From Jackrogersella multiformis (Eukaryota; Ascomycota; Sordariomycetes; Xylariales; Hypoxylaceae), in the NCBI GenBank assembly GCA_902806575.1, contig CADCXD010000004.1:1240001-1304000 (forward strand): a DNA stretch of 64,000 nt, written 5' to 3'. This document shows positions 11,967-23,517 of the stretch, in pieces. The notes below the pieces were generated by a model. It saw only the letters and a list, made by a program, of their open reading frames with translations. It did no database searches and was not told where the DNA came from. How positions within the stretch are numbered: the stretch's first letter is position 1; each line of letters opens with the position of its first letter. The translations under genes and the position numbers were made by a program.

Positions 11967-12608
11967 TATATCTCTACCTCCATGCCAATGGGGTAACGGG
12001 ACGAAAATTCTGGGTAAATCAGCAGAGATCCATCGCAACAATGGACCCTCAATATAAGCGACGGGTCAAGAATAACGACGTGTCGACAGCTTAAGGATGC
12101 TGTTAAGTTTGGACCAGATCAAATCCTTCATAGGTTGAGCTACTGCTAATCTTCTAAACTATGCGGGACTATGTGAATCCGTTATAAAAATTAACGGATT
12201 TAGTCTTCCGACTTAGGTTTATATAGACCATACCAATCCAAGATCACCTCAACAAACACTGCACAACTCATCATTATAGCTGCTATGTCCTCGTCACCAG
12301 AAGTTTTACGGATATGATAGGTTAATATCATTCAATTCGTTGGCATACAGATGTTAAGTACTAACTTTACAGGGAAGGATGAGATTCGGGATGATGCTAG
12401 TAATTCATATCTAGCCATCATGCTTGTCCTTGCAAACATCTACCTAGGTAGGTACTTGATACGAACGAGTTGAAGTCATAATAATTTATGGATACATACC
12501 TACCTAGGTAGGTTGCTAGCTATACTATGTAAGCGTTCAGGATCTTAGATTTATCCCAGAAAACCCATTCACGGCCTTAGTTTTCCATTTCCTAATCACA
12601 AGAGAAGC
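11967..12608. other. Convergent 3' intergenic
   Basis: Two genes end toward each other here. TACCTACCTAGGTAGG-type motifs occur at about 12440-12455 and 12496-12514. No gene is seen. Confidence 0.5.
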
Positions 12609-13453
12609 CTACCACTTCTCAACGTAGGGTCGCATGTCGACTTCTTGAGTGAAGGCAGAACGGTGTTGGGTGTGTAAATTCCAATAGCTCTCGGCGATCT
12701 GGTTTTAGGTCAGCAATGCAAGAAGACTTGGTATCTTGGAACACTAACCGCGTCAGCTCTAATTTTGCCATCATCAGCACCATTGTTCACGTTGTATTGT
12801 TTGGTCCTAGGAATGTCGATAACCCCGTCGATTATAGCGTGTGCTACGTGTACCCCTTTTGGACCAAACTCACGTGCGAGAGATTGGCCGAGGGCTCGTC
12901 GGGCAAACATGCTAGCTGCCATCGTGGAGAATAGATACGAGCCCCGGACAGAAGCCGTAGCACCGGTGATGAGCAACGTAGGTGGGTGCTCCGACTCGGG
13001 CACTGCTTCTAGCAGTAAGGGGAGGGTCTTTTGAGCGAAGTTGAACAGACCTCGTCTATTAAATCCTCTTAGTTTAAGACAAACAAGCACAATGAACACT
13101 CAAACATACGCATTGCCGCCAACTGCAACATCGAAATCTTCGACGCTCAACTCGAGGAACGGTTTCCTCTGAAAACCAGCTCCGACGTTGTAGACGGCCG
13201 CGGCGAGCTTCAGGCCAGGCAATTCCTTGGCGATGGTCTCGAAGGCCGAGTCCAATGACTTGACGTCCGAAGTGTCTGCACTGATGCCAATGGCCTTGCC
13301 GCCAGACTTGTTGATCTCGTCTACGGTATCCTGGTACGACTCGGGCTTGCGAGTCAAGAGCACCACGGGGTATGATTTAGCGAACCGGACAGCGCATGCT
13401 CTGCCGGTGCCTGGGCCAGCACCAGCGACGATGGCGAAGAGCTTGGGAGACAT
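12609..13453 (-). CDS. Short-chain dehydrogenase/reductase-like protein lacking the YxxxK motif
   Basis: Rossmann-fold SDR family member, 246 aa. Exons: 13453-13110, 13055-12749, 12698-12609. The cofactor loop GAGPGTG is at residues 11-17, directly after the first beta strand. An NAG-type strand motif is replaced by YNVGAG. The segment TGATAS (145-150) carries the usual catalytic Ser position, but the Tyr-x-x-x-Lys that should follow is absent: the sequence reads GSYLFSTMAASMFARR, with Met or Ser where Lys belongs. The C-terminal HAIIDGVID block matches a fungal subgroup that often lacks the Tyr but normally keeps the Lys. The ATG at 13453 is chosen; an in-frame GTG 15 codons upstream is not a likely start. 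Substrate unknown; the protein may bind NAD(P) without normal catalysis. Confidence 0.85.
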
Positions 13454-14201
13454 TGTACTGGCTCTGTTTACGAACGATGTAGATATTTTTGAGAACACTG
13501 TAGAGTTTAGACTAGCTGATTTTCTTGTGGAAAAGATGATGTCTTGGAGTTAGACGGGCTATCGAAGCTCACTTATAGTCAAGGGACAGATCCGGCATCC
13601 CTTAACAGACAATTACAAAGCATTCTAGAAGGACATATGCCGCGCTAGAGATTAGGTAGAGATTAATAATTCCACATTTACATCAGAGAGTTGGAATCTT
13701 GATGACAAATTCTATTTCATCAGATGTCGCAATCTTCTGTCGGTCGAATAGCAAGCTACGAATCTGTATGAGCTTGCAGGTGTCTAGGTTTCGCAAGAGG
13801 GTGGTGACGTGCTGTAATCAGTAGCTGGAGGGCCGTTATATCTAAGAGCTATGACCACCTATAGTTATACATCGCAACCGTTACACTACATAGGTACTAA
13901 ATACCGTCCCCACTCTAACGGATTAACGATAAACTGTACAATATTGCTTACTGCGTTTGGTTTTACATATCTAACGTGTATCCGTTTTGCTTCACTTTAT
14001 GTAATTCGATTTGGTTCGGGACGCGTTCGAGTGAATCGTATCAAACATATCTCAAACAAGAGCATATTAAATTAACTGAGCACAAATAAGTTTCTTCATA
14101 TCAAGTGAGTTTCAGCTGTACGGTCCTATAATTATTCAACTCTAATTTCACGAATTAGAATATCATCTAATGGTACGGCGACAAGGGGAATTTGCTTTGC
14201 G
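13454..14201. other. Divergent intergenic
   Basis: A 748-bp AT-rich gap between the SDR start and the start of the AT-hook protein. It probably holds both promoters. No gene, TATA box or repeat cluster was clear. Confidence 0.45.
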
Positions 14202-15347
14202 ATGATGGATAGCAACGTGATGGAGGAAGTCGAGGCAGGGCCTCCTCATAAAGCAAATGTCGCAGGTGTCTCTAATGGCTTCAAAGGCGAACCAGGAGGA
14301 AATGCCATTGTCCCTTCTATTGTCTCGGACATCTTACAGCCACGCCTTAATATGAGCCCTAAGAACAGCCCTAAGACATCTCTATCACATCTGTCATATC
14401 AACCACAGCAGCAAAGATCGATCAAAGAACTAAGGGTGCAAGGTTCTCCAAAAACCAAATCACTATCTCACCTTCAGTCACCCACACAAATAGCCGTCCA
14501 TGTCAAGCCAACACCATCGTCTTCGCAATCTCAACCCCGCCGAGGACGGCCGCCGATAGATAGGACCCGGGAAGTGCGATCGGGACTAGAAGCAACAGCT
14601 TCGGGGAAGAGGGTTTCCAGCTTTCCACCTTATACGCAAAATGAGATAAGGGGGTCCATTCCTCAACCGAAAAAGAGGGGCAGACCAAAGGGTTGGAAAC
14701 CTGGGATGTCCTATGCAGATGCAGATGAAGACGGCGAGAGAGAGGTCAAACCTAGACCTAAACCTAGGCCTAGTGAGCACAAGAAAGACCAGCCCAGAGA
14801 CCTAAAGCGGCGCGGGAGGCCACCGCGTGCCGTTCTGCCTTCAGCTAGGGACCGGTACCTACGGACCAATGCTGAATACGTACCGTTCTCGTGCGAATGG
14901 CAACGGCATTTGGGGAAGACTTGCCCAGCAGAACTGCAAAATATGAAAACACTACGCAAACATGTTTACATCGTTCACGGGGATGACGAGCCGTTAGTCT
15001 GCCGGTGGGGAAAGTGTGCAGCAAGGAACACCCCTATCCGGTTTTCAAAGCAAAGGGAATTCAAGGAGCATATGGAGAAGTCACATTTCAGATCGTTCGT
15101 GTGGCACATGGGAGAGGGATATCAAAACGACGGCATATCGACACTGAAGCGTGACGCTGATGGACTTCCGAAATACCTTTTCGACAAGGACGGCAACCAG
15201 GTCACCCCGTCGGTCACGGAGCAGCAGTTTGAGGACGACCAGCAACACAAGGAAAGGAAGCGGAAATTGCGGCGGCTTCTCATCCTACAGAGCGAGAATG
15301 CTCCCTCAGAAGAAGAGTTCACAAAGCAGACACTAGGAATCTTTTGA
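14202..15347 (+). CDS. AT-hook and C2H2-like zinc-finger protein
   Basis: Intronless, 381 aa, probably a nuclear DNA-binding protein. Three AT-hooks (R-G-R-P cores) lie at residues 113-118, 158-163 and 203-208, each flanked by basic residues and separated by Ser/Pro-rich linkers. Two zinc-finger-like units follow: C231, C241, H254, H259, and C267, C272, H290, H295. The spacing between Cys pairs is wider in the first than in a classic C2H2 finger. A basic Lys/Arg-rich helix (HKERKRKLRRLL) lies near the C terminus. The start has two adjacent ATGs (14202 and 14205) and either could be used. It resembles a fungal family of uncharacterised C2H2 proteins; target genes are unknown. Confidence 0.85.
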   Translation: MMDSNVMEEVEAGPPHKANVAGVSNGFKGEPGGNAIVPSIVSDILQPRLNMSPKNSPKTSLSHLSYQPQQQRSIKELRVQGSPKTKSLSHLQSPTQIAVHVKPTPSSSQSQPRRGRPPIDRTREVRSGLEATASGKRVSSFPPYTQNEIRGSIPQPKKRGRPKGWKPGMSYADADEDGEREVKPRPKPRPSEHKKDQPRDLKRRGRPPRAVLPSARDRYLRTNAEYVPFSCEWQRHLGKTCPAELQNMKTLRKHVYIVHGDDEPLVCRWGKCAARNTPIRFSKQREFKEHMEKSHFRSFVWHMGEGYQNDGISTLKRDADGLPKYLFDKDGNQVTPSVTEQQFEDDQQHKERKRKLRRLLILQSENAPSEEEFTKQTLGIF

Positions 15348-17281
15348 ATCGGTTGAGATGAGATAATCAAGGTGGCTAGAAGGTACCTTTGTATGTATGC
15401 ATCAATAAACTCGGTCTTTTATTGCCTTGCTCCGTGCCGAGCCGCGGTCTTGCTAGACTCGACGGATATCGTTAACTTTGTCAGTGAAGCCTGAGGGACC
15501 CCGTGACATCAAAAGAATAAGCCGTGCGGATGCACCTAAAATATACCTAGGTCCCATTATACACATTCTATTCGTCCTTTGTTCGAGGTGTACCCAGGAG
15601 CGGGTTTATCCTGGATGAAGAACTTGGCATATGACCGGTAATCCCTTTGAGTTTTGGGATGCTTCTATTATTATCATTGCATACCTACCTAACATACAAA
15701 GGAAACATGTAGATAGCTAGGTTTTCCAAACTCTCGACTTTACTAGGTCCTCCACGCGTTTTATATACGCCGCCAATGGGCAGCAAATGTATGTCAGGTT
15801 GTCTGTATGTCTGCTTGTCTGTTTGCATGGGTGCCTAGCAAAAGAGCAGGACAAAGCTTCTTATGGATGTTAGATGTGTGTGCCGCATTGATTCTTATTA
15901 CAACATGATGCTTACCAAGTTCCTTATGTAGCTCAAGGTTATAGCACGCTCGCGTCGCTAAAGATCTCCTAAAAGCTTGGACGCGTGGAGGCTGACCAAT
16001 CAGACTAGAATCACCCCCTGATATTTCCTCTCTGGCATCACAGCACATCCACTGACGGACACCAGCCTACCAGTTCCCACATATGACGTAACAAACATGG
16101 CCGGCATTGATTCAGCAGGGTACCTACCTGGGGCATTGAATCATTAATGGATGGATTCCAGTTGATTGAATCCTATGTGCATATCTATTATAAGTATGTA
16201 AATATAGACAACATGAATAAAAAACATGAATAGCAAACTGCAGTACATTTTAGTTTTTATCTCATTCATCAATTTTTCAAATTCACTTTCTTGATAGCTG
16301 AGGAGAGGATAGACAGATTTATACATGTGTGAAAGAATAATACGTATCCATAATTGATTATCAAACGTGGATAAGTTGTCCAGGGTACCTACCTAGGTAT
16401 CTAACGGCACAGCGGGAAAGCAGGGAGTTAGGGAATAAGGAATAAGCAGGTGGCGCCTACATAGTACAGCGGTAGGCACTGGACATCCCACATCCCAGCC
16501 CTGTAGTGTATTACCTTCCATCCAGTGATCCTTGGAAGTAGTGTAGGTACCTCGATGTGGTACTTAGTAGGTACCTCGTAACCTCTTGACATGTAAGTAA
16601 GAGCTAAGGTATTTCTTAAACCCGAACTCTACCTGGAATCGACCATCAAATCTCAAAAGGAAATCGTATCCCTTCAAGTCTTACCATTCCTATATTGAAT
16701 TCTTCTTTTATTATTAATCTAAAAATCTAAATTCTGAAATTCCCTTTTTCCCTTTTCGCATGTCAACCCCCTTACCTGGCTACCTGGGTTTTACTTAGGC
16801 GGATTAATTCCCTGAATCCCCCAACCCCAACCCCAACCCCATAACCCCATGAACATACTCCTACCAGTGTTCATGCGGACGGCACGGTCTAAGCTAATAG
16901 GCGCCCGTCTAGACTTTTGTCACGTACGACGCCAGGCCGTGCCTTATTAGCGCATCCGCAGCAATCGGAAGATATTAGGGAGACGGAAGATACACTTAAG
17001 CCCTGAACTTGCTTCATTATACGTACATACATACACACCCAATACATAATACATACTGTTCATATACACATCCCGGGAAACTCTTCGGAAACGCTTCTCT
17101 TCGTATTACGAATACAAGGGGGGAGAGAAAAGGAACAAGCTCGGAGTATTGATACAGTTACGATCTAGAGGCTAAGAGTCCATGATCCCGAGCTTGAGAC
17201 ACGCAGTAACCCAGTCTGTTAGTCTCCTAGTCTCCTTCTTGGTCCTTGATTAGCAAGCAACCTTGGAGGCAAGCAGGCATA

Positions 17282-17305
17282 GAGGAGCAGAGGAGCAGAG
17301 GAGCA
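17282..17305. repeat. Octamer tandem repeat (GAGGAGCA)3
   Basis: Three perfect copies of an 8-bp unit in the leader region of the kinase gene. It is probably a simple sequence repeat. Confidence 0.8.
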
Positions 17306-17462
17306 TCACCTGGGTATTGGACGCAACGTATCCCTAAGTGGGACCTCAACCCACTCAAACCCGGCCCCTTTTGCCCCTCGCTTCCAGTGACCGAGGGCGT
17401 ACCAAGAGAAGCATAGTGTGATAGTTTGCCCTGCCTGTCCACCCTCCACCCTCCAAGAACCA

Positions 17463-17521
17463 GCACCCAGCACCTAGCACCTAGCACCTAGCACTCAGCA
17501 CTCAGCACTCAGCACTCAGCA
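17463..17521. repeat. Heptamer tandem array (GCACCTA/GCACTCA)
   Basis: A 7-bp array with two related units: GCACCTA in about three copies, then GCACTCA in about four, about 120 bp before the kinase start codon. The switch from one variant to the other in mid-array suggests slippage followed by expansion. Confidence 0.8.
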
Positions 17522-17641
17522 ACCCACCTGGGCAGCACCTAGAGGCTAGTACCCAGCACCAGGCCCAGTTTGGCAGATCCAAGCCAGACCATAGGTACGG
17601 TTTAGAAGCTGGGCTGCTACTTTGGCCGCGCTACCGCCGAC

Positions 17642-19881
17642 ATGGGGTCCGACGAGTCAATTGAACACCATTCCAACCTCAATCATCCGTCCCCAAACAA
17701 TCCTCCTCCCTCACCAACAACTTCCTTCACCAGACGAGGCCCTCACTTCCGAATCAAAAAGCGATTTACGTCATGGCATCATCCCAACGTTGACCTAAGG
17801 GATCCTAACTTAGGCGACAATAACAATACCAATACCGATACCGAAACCGAAACCGACAAGATGCCCATTAAGGCGCCAGCCGCCTCTGCCGGCACCAATG
17901 GCCACAACAGTCACTTCAACCAAAAGTTGAAGAATTTCTTCCGCATAAACAACTCCAATACCAATGGCGAAAAGGAGAAGAGTCTCGATCATGCTTTAAA
18001 ATCCGAGGGCAAGGTTAGCTTTCGTCAATCCAGGAAATTTTTTACGAATGTCGGTAGGCTTAGATCGACTACCACCGCGAGTGAGGGAAATCCTTTAGAC
18101 GATGCTCTTAGTCCCATCGCAAATGCGAATCCGTATTTTGCCCATCAAGGCCAGCCTGGCCTCCGCCACCATAACGAAGGCTCCGTACCTCCAAGTCCGC
18201 CCGACACGCCCAGTCTGAAGATCCACGGCCCAGACGGCGCGAAAGAACAGGCCACAAATGCCACAAAGGAAGAGCTAGCGAGGAAGTTGAGGAGAGTTGC
18301 GAGCGCCCCCAATGCCCAGGGTCTATTCAGCCAGGGGAAAGGCAGCGGAGAGAGGCCGGCCACTGCAGAGCTTGGAAAAGAGCCGTTGATTCAAGGTGGA
18401 AATACTGCCTCGTTGGGATTCGTCGATGCCAAAGCCGCATTCGCCGACGCTGGATCGCTTGCTGTGCCTGAAAATGATGGTCTTGGAGCACTTCCTCCGC
18501 CGCCGGTTCCTAGTTCTCTAGCATTCCGCAGGACGTACAGCTCCAACTCGATAAAAGTCCGCTCTGTCGAGGTTTCACCCGCCAGTTTTGACAAGATTAA
18601 GCTCATTGGAAAGGGTGATGTTGGAAAAGTTTATCTCGTAAGGGAGAAGAAGAGTTCTAGACTCTATGCCATGAAAGGTAGGTTTCCTTTTTTTCCCGGC
18701 AAGTATGAAGCTACGCTGACACGGACAGTTCTGAGCAAGAAGGAGATGATCAAGCGTAATAAGATCAAGAGAGCACTAGCCGAGCAGGAAATCTTGGCAA
18801 CGAGCAACCACCCATTTATCGTGACATTATATCACTCCTTCCAATCCGAAGACCATCTCTACTTGTGCATGGAATATTGTAGTGGCGGAGAATTCTTCAG
18901 GGCATTGCAGACCCGTCCCGGCAAATGTATCCCCGAAGACGATGCTCGCTTCTACGCCGCAGAGGTCACAGCCGCTCTAGAATACCTTCATTTGATGGGG
19001 TTTATCTACAGGGACTTGAAGCCAGAGAGTGTGTTTGTCCACTATCCTTTTGCGCAAGCCGTACTAATATTGCCAACAGATATTCTGCTTCACCAATCAG
19101 GGCATATCATGCTTTCCGACTTCGACCTCTCAAAACAATCAGACCCTGGTGGTAAGCCTACCATGATTATGGGCAAGAACGGTGCTAGCACTTCGTCGCT
19201 CCCTACGATCGATACAAAATCGTGTATCGCCAACTTCCGGACGAATTCGTTTGTGGGAACAGAGGAGTACATTGCACCAGAAGTCATCAAGGGCAGCGGG
19301 CACACAAGTGCCGTAGACTGGTGGACTTTGGGCATCTTGATATACGAGATGTTATACGGCACTACGCCGTTTAAGGGCAAGAATCGTAATGCGACTTTCG
19401 CCAATATTCTCCGAGAGGAGATACCGTTCCCGGAACACTCCGGATCACCCCAGATCTCGAAGTATGGTCAGCCCGAGGTATAATGGTTTTATCGTGCTTA
19501 TGCTAACTGTCGCCTAGTCTTTGCAAATCATTAATACGAAAACTACTAATTAAAGACGAGACTAGAAGATTAGGTGCGAGGGCCGGGGCTTCCGACATCA
19601 AAGGGCATCCCTTCTTCCGCACAACCCAATGGGCTCTTATTCGACATATGAAGCCGCCGATAGTTCCGCATGCAGGCCGTGGGGTCGACACAGTCAACTT
19701 TAGGAATGTCAAGGAGAGCGAGAGTGTCGATATCACTGGCTCGAGGCAATTGGGCTTCTCCAAAGGCGTGCCGTTAGACAGCGAGCTGGCGACGCCCGGG
19801 ACCGAAGCTGTCGATCCCTTCGAAGAATTTAACAGCGTAACATTACACCACGACGGTGATGGTTATGATAGTGAAAGGTGA
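17642..19881 (+). CDS. AGC-family Ser/Thr kinase, flippase kinase (Fpk1/Kin82, nrc-2) type
   Basis: Predicted to phosphorylate phospholipid flippases and so affect membrane asymmetry and polarised growth. Exons 17642-18677, 18729-19028, 19080-19461, 19518-19881; 693 aa. Residues 1-310 are low-complexity, Ser/Asn/Pro-rich and probably regulatory. The kinase domain starts at about 316 with GKGDVGKVYLV; the ATP lysine is in YAMKVL. The catalytic loop is YRDLKPEN, with its Asn codon split by an intron. The metal-binding motif is DFD rather than DFG, which is normal in this subfamily. The activation loop reads NSFVGTEEYIAPEV, with an insert before it. The C-terminal tail has RRLGARAGASDIKGHPFF and a hydrophobic-motif-like DPFEEFNSV. 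The last intron is placed at AA|GTATGG; this gives the conserved QISNLCKSLI junction. Confidence 0.93.
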
Positions 19882-21386
19882 TCGTTCAGAAGCACGCCTT
19901 AGCCCCAAACAACGATTTCATGCATTGGCACGTCGACTTCATAGCGTCTAGCAGTAGAGTTGTTTTCTTAAGCAAGCTTGCACATGGCTATCTCGGTGTG
20001 CGATTTTGTCACGAGTATTGATTGTCCTACCATCGATGGATTGTACTATGAACCTTGAAAAGGAAAAGGAAAAATATCAGCATCTATTTACGAGACTCCT
20101 CCACTACTGTTCATGTTGAAGATTGCGATTAGGACTTAAGCACGAGAGGGAATAGGGACGATGGCGGCATCAAGCATTCATATGTAGGGCGTTTATCGGT
20201 ACAAGGAGTTTCGGGACGAGTGACCACAGAAAAAGGGAGCGTGGATTAGCAGTGGGCATGTATGACAATTGCAAATTAAGGCCTGCTTAGGTATCGTCAA
20301 TGTTGTCTTAGAAGACTTGAAACGGCCCACGCTGCTTGCCTTATGACATTAGCATTCATTTAACTAGTTAGCAGAGTTGTACGCATTTTTCCCATTTCCC
20401 ACTTACCTTTGCTCATGCGCTCTTTTGTTGGATATATACTCTTCGAGAGTGGATGATCGGGGTCTTTTGTTGGTACTAGGCTAGGTAAGTAATATAACTT
20501 GCCTTTTCCGGCCTTTTTTTGTCATTTCAACCACCTCTGATTAGTTAAGTAGAAAAGCAAAAGTAAACGGTTCATATGATATTACATCTATATATACATA
20601 TATAAATATATATGCTTTCCTAGCTTGATTTTTTGAGAATACCAACCAGATATAGATGATACCTACGGGACCCGAATCCAAGGATGACGTGCATGGCTCG
20701 GAGCTTGCGGCCGACGTCTGATGGCCGGCTGACCTCTGCCGGGGGAGGGTTGTACTGTATGACACCCTGTGATCTCGTTTTCGAGCACGAGGCTGGCTGC
20801 GTTACATAAGAAATAAATGAAGCGCCTGCCTATTTCTTAAAACTTCTTTAATGGATCCATCTTAGCTGTGTAGTTGGAAATTATTTGTTTACCTACCTAG
20901 GGTAATCAGTCTCGGAATATATGCTCGTATTAAACTCCTTACACTAGTCCTAGTGTCTTGAGGATAGACAGTACAGTTGACGAAGGAGCCTCGGATCTGT
21001 TGATTATCTATTATCTATCTATCTATCTAGGTCCCTACCTGCCTTTAGCCCTTGCGTTAGTCTGCGCCTACCTACACACTTTAAAGGGGCGCCTTTCTGA
21101 ATCTCAGATAGGATCGCCATCCTTGGATAGGACGGCCCGGTGCTGTTTCTCTTTCTCTCCCCCCAGCCAATCTAGAAGACGCTACAGGCGAAACTGAGAC
21201 TCCAGCATCTAGATTTATTTTGATTGATAAATTGGTTTCGGGTTGGGTTTAAATCAAGAATTAAATATCAGAAAGAAAAAGGCGCACATTAAACAGCCGA
21301 AATCCGCTTTCCCTTTCCCAGGGGCTAGAGGCGACAGCCTCGGCATCTGATGAAGCGAATCTTATCGTATTACATGCTCCCCCATC
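19882..21386. other. Intergenic, no gene seen
   Basis: About 1.5 kb between the kinase 3' end and the CorA-like gene. It contains AT-rich dinucleotide runs near 20590-20615 and a short (ATCT)n run near 21008-21028. Nothing coding is supported. Confidence 0.5.
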
Positions 21387-23382
21387 ATGGCGCGGCCGAC
21401 TAATCACGAGACGGGACCACCACCGCCACTCGGCCGCCTCAACGGCCGTACCCTGAGCCTACCCGTGGCACACGCGGGACACGGCGCCCAGACATCGGCG
21501 GCGGAAGTCAGCTTGGCGCAGCGGGAGCTCGGGCTGCTGGGCCCGGCCTACGTGGTGGAGTGGTCGGCCCGGGACCCGCACTGCTCGCGGCGGCGGCTGG
21601 GCGGCGCGGAGGAGCTGCGCGCTGCTTTTCTAGACGACAGAGACAGAAGAAGAGGTGGAGGCAGGGGAGACAGAAACGCAAGCGCGCAGAGGTGCCTATT
21701 CGTTATCCAGGGGCTGTCTGGAGAGTACACGCAGGTTCTCAGGGACGCGCTGGGCGTCGACCCGCGCTTCCTCGAGGCGCATGCTGCGAGACGGGTCTAT
21801 AGGCCCTTGGTGAAGCGGAGAGGAATGGAAGAGAGGGGAGGTGTGACTGGGGAGACGGAGTTCGAGTGCTTCGAGTACCCCGAGCTGCTTACTTCTGCGA
21901 GGGGCCTGGTGGCTGGTGGTGGGAGGCATGGCTCGTCGGCGGATATGCCGAGGGCGGATGCGGGAGCTGGGCTTGGTGCTAGTGACGATGGCGTTGGTTT
22001 GGCACCTGGGCATCCGATCTCGAGCAACGGGGACTACGCGATGTTCTGTCGCGCTTCGCTGTGGTCTGACAATGGTAAGTAGCCTATCCAGACTCATACC
22101 CATACCCATACCCTTACCTGATTTAAAGCATATTACTGTATACTTACTATACGGCACAGTTCTACTCCTAGACCGCCCGGCATGGACACAGCTCTCCTCG
22201 GAGTTCAGAAAGGCGCGGTATCAGCCATCGGGCCTAAGCCATACTTCCCTTCCACACGCTGCGGAAAAGGCGAATGGGTCTAGCACCAGCAGCGACACAC
22301 CACACGGCGAGCACGCCGCCAGCAGGGACAGCGAAGAGGTCCCAAGTTTCGAGACGCTGCTGTACGAGAGCCTGGTAGAAGAACGACGCGCTGGATTTGA
22401 CCCAGACGTCATGCTCCTCGTCGAGGACGTGGCCATGCACCAATGGCTCGGGTTCTTCGAAGCGCTGCCCGCGGACCTGGCTCCCGGGACGGCGGCGCTG
22501 TACTGGCAGGTGCAGGAGAGCCTGGAGCGGAACCTGAGCCACTCCCAGTTCCGCGATCTGGTATCCCTCGCCTGGATCTCCGGCTCTACCTCGAAGTCGA
22601 CGCCGGCTTGGCAGTCCCTCCTCTCCCGCCTGAGCCGGCGCGTCTCGCTACTGAACCAGCTCGGCCCCCTCGTCGCCAACACCCACCCCCTACCTCCCTC
22701 CTCGCTATCCCCGTCTCCCTCCTCCATACAATCCCAGACCCGATCCCAAGCCCAACTAACCACCTCCGCGCTGCCCCCGGCGGCCCCCCGCCGCACCTCC
22801 AACGCCGACGAGCAGAACCAGCACAGCCTAGACCGGGTATCGTACATGGGCGGTGTACTGCTGCCGCTATCGATCGTGTCGTCGATCCTGTCGATGAGCG
22901 ACCCGTTCGGGCCGGGCGGGAGCATGTTCTTCGTGTTCTGGGCGGCGAGCGTGCCGCTGGTCTTCCTCACCATCCTGATCATCTACGCGGACTCGATCCG
23001 CAAGGCCGAGGTCTGGATCGAGGTCGCCAGCAGTGGTGCTAGTAGTAGCAATGGCGGTATCGGTGGCGGATCCGAGAAGCCGGGGGGAGACGCGGACCTG
23101 GAGCTAGAGCTGGGGGTTCCGCGGGCCAGGAGAAGGGCGGATGGGATGGGGATAGCGGCGCTTGCGGTGGAGGACGATGGCGATGATGGGCCGGTGCTGG
23201 AGGAATGGGATGAGCCGGCCATGATGGTGGAGAAGCTGTTCAACAACGCCGGGAAGAAGAAGTGGCGGAAAGAACAGCTCGGTTGGCTAGGCGCGTGCAA
23301 GGCCGTGTTACGGATCTATAGGCTCAAGAAAGGTCGGCCGCCTAACTGGCCGGCGACTGTGAGACGTGGGAACACAGTTTAG
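21387..23382 (+). CDS. CorA-like two-TM membrane protein without a GMN motif
   Basis: Two exons, 21387-22074 and 22160-23382, give 636 aa. The long N-terminal part is predicted soluble and ends in a helical region (ESLERNLSHSQFRDLVSLAW). Two transmembrane helices near residues 495-550 (GVLLPLSIVSSILSM, then FFVFWAASVPLVFLTILI) have the arrangement of CorA-type divalent-cation channels. The signature Gly-Met-Asn at the end of the first helix is absent; the loop reads SMSDPFGPGG. Fungi have many such CorA-like proteins of unknown transport ability. Third codon positions are very GC-rich, which produces long antisense open frames (for example 22221-22982). The intron is 85 nt, GTAAGT to CACAG, and splits a Val codon. 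Function remains open. Confidence 0.8.
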
Positions 23383-23517
23383 GATTACACAAGGATGTGC
23401 ATTGGGACGGGTACGTGTACCATTTTGTTGTATTTTATTTGATATCTTATTCATTTAAATTTCAAGGTATAGATAGGGGTTTAGGGGAACGGAATATCAT
23501 TCCCCACCAGCATTGAT

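Larger units (their letters stand above)
15348..17641. other. Long intergenic upstream of the kinase
   Basis: About 2.3 kb with no supported gene. It contains TACCTAGGTA-type motifs (about 15541-15551, 16120-16132, 16384-16400, 16544-16580), a short CCCCAA run near 16822-16840, and tandem repeats near 17282 and 17463. Pyrimidine-rich DNA before 17100 suggests a long kinase 5' UTR. Small open frames at 15794-16048 and 17227-17487 look incidental. Confidence 0.45.

Noticed and set aside
13454..13498. Presequence-like N-terminal extension of the SDR
   Set aside because: It would need to start at GTG; the ATG at 13453 has a good context and fits the family start.
16822..16840. CCCCAA repeats resembling a telomere tract
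   Set aside because: Only a few units, not the TTAGGG type usual in filamentous ascomycetes, and genes continue on both sides.
22221..22982. 253-codon antisense frame in the CorA-like gene
   Set aside because: Low-complexity translation and GC-rich codon bias on the opposite strand explain it.
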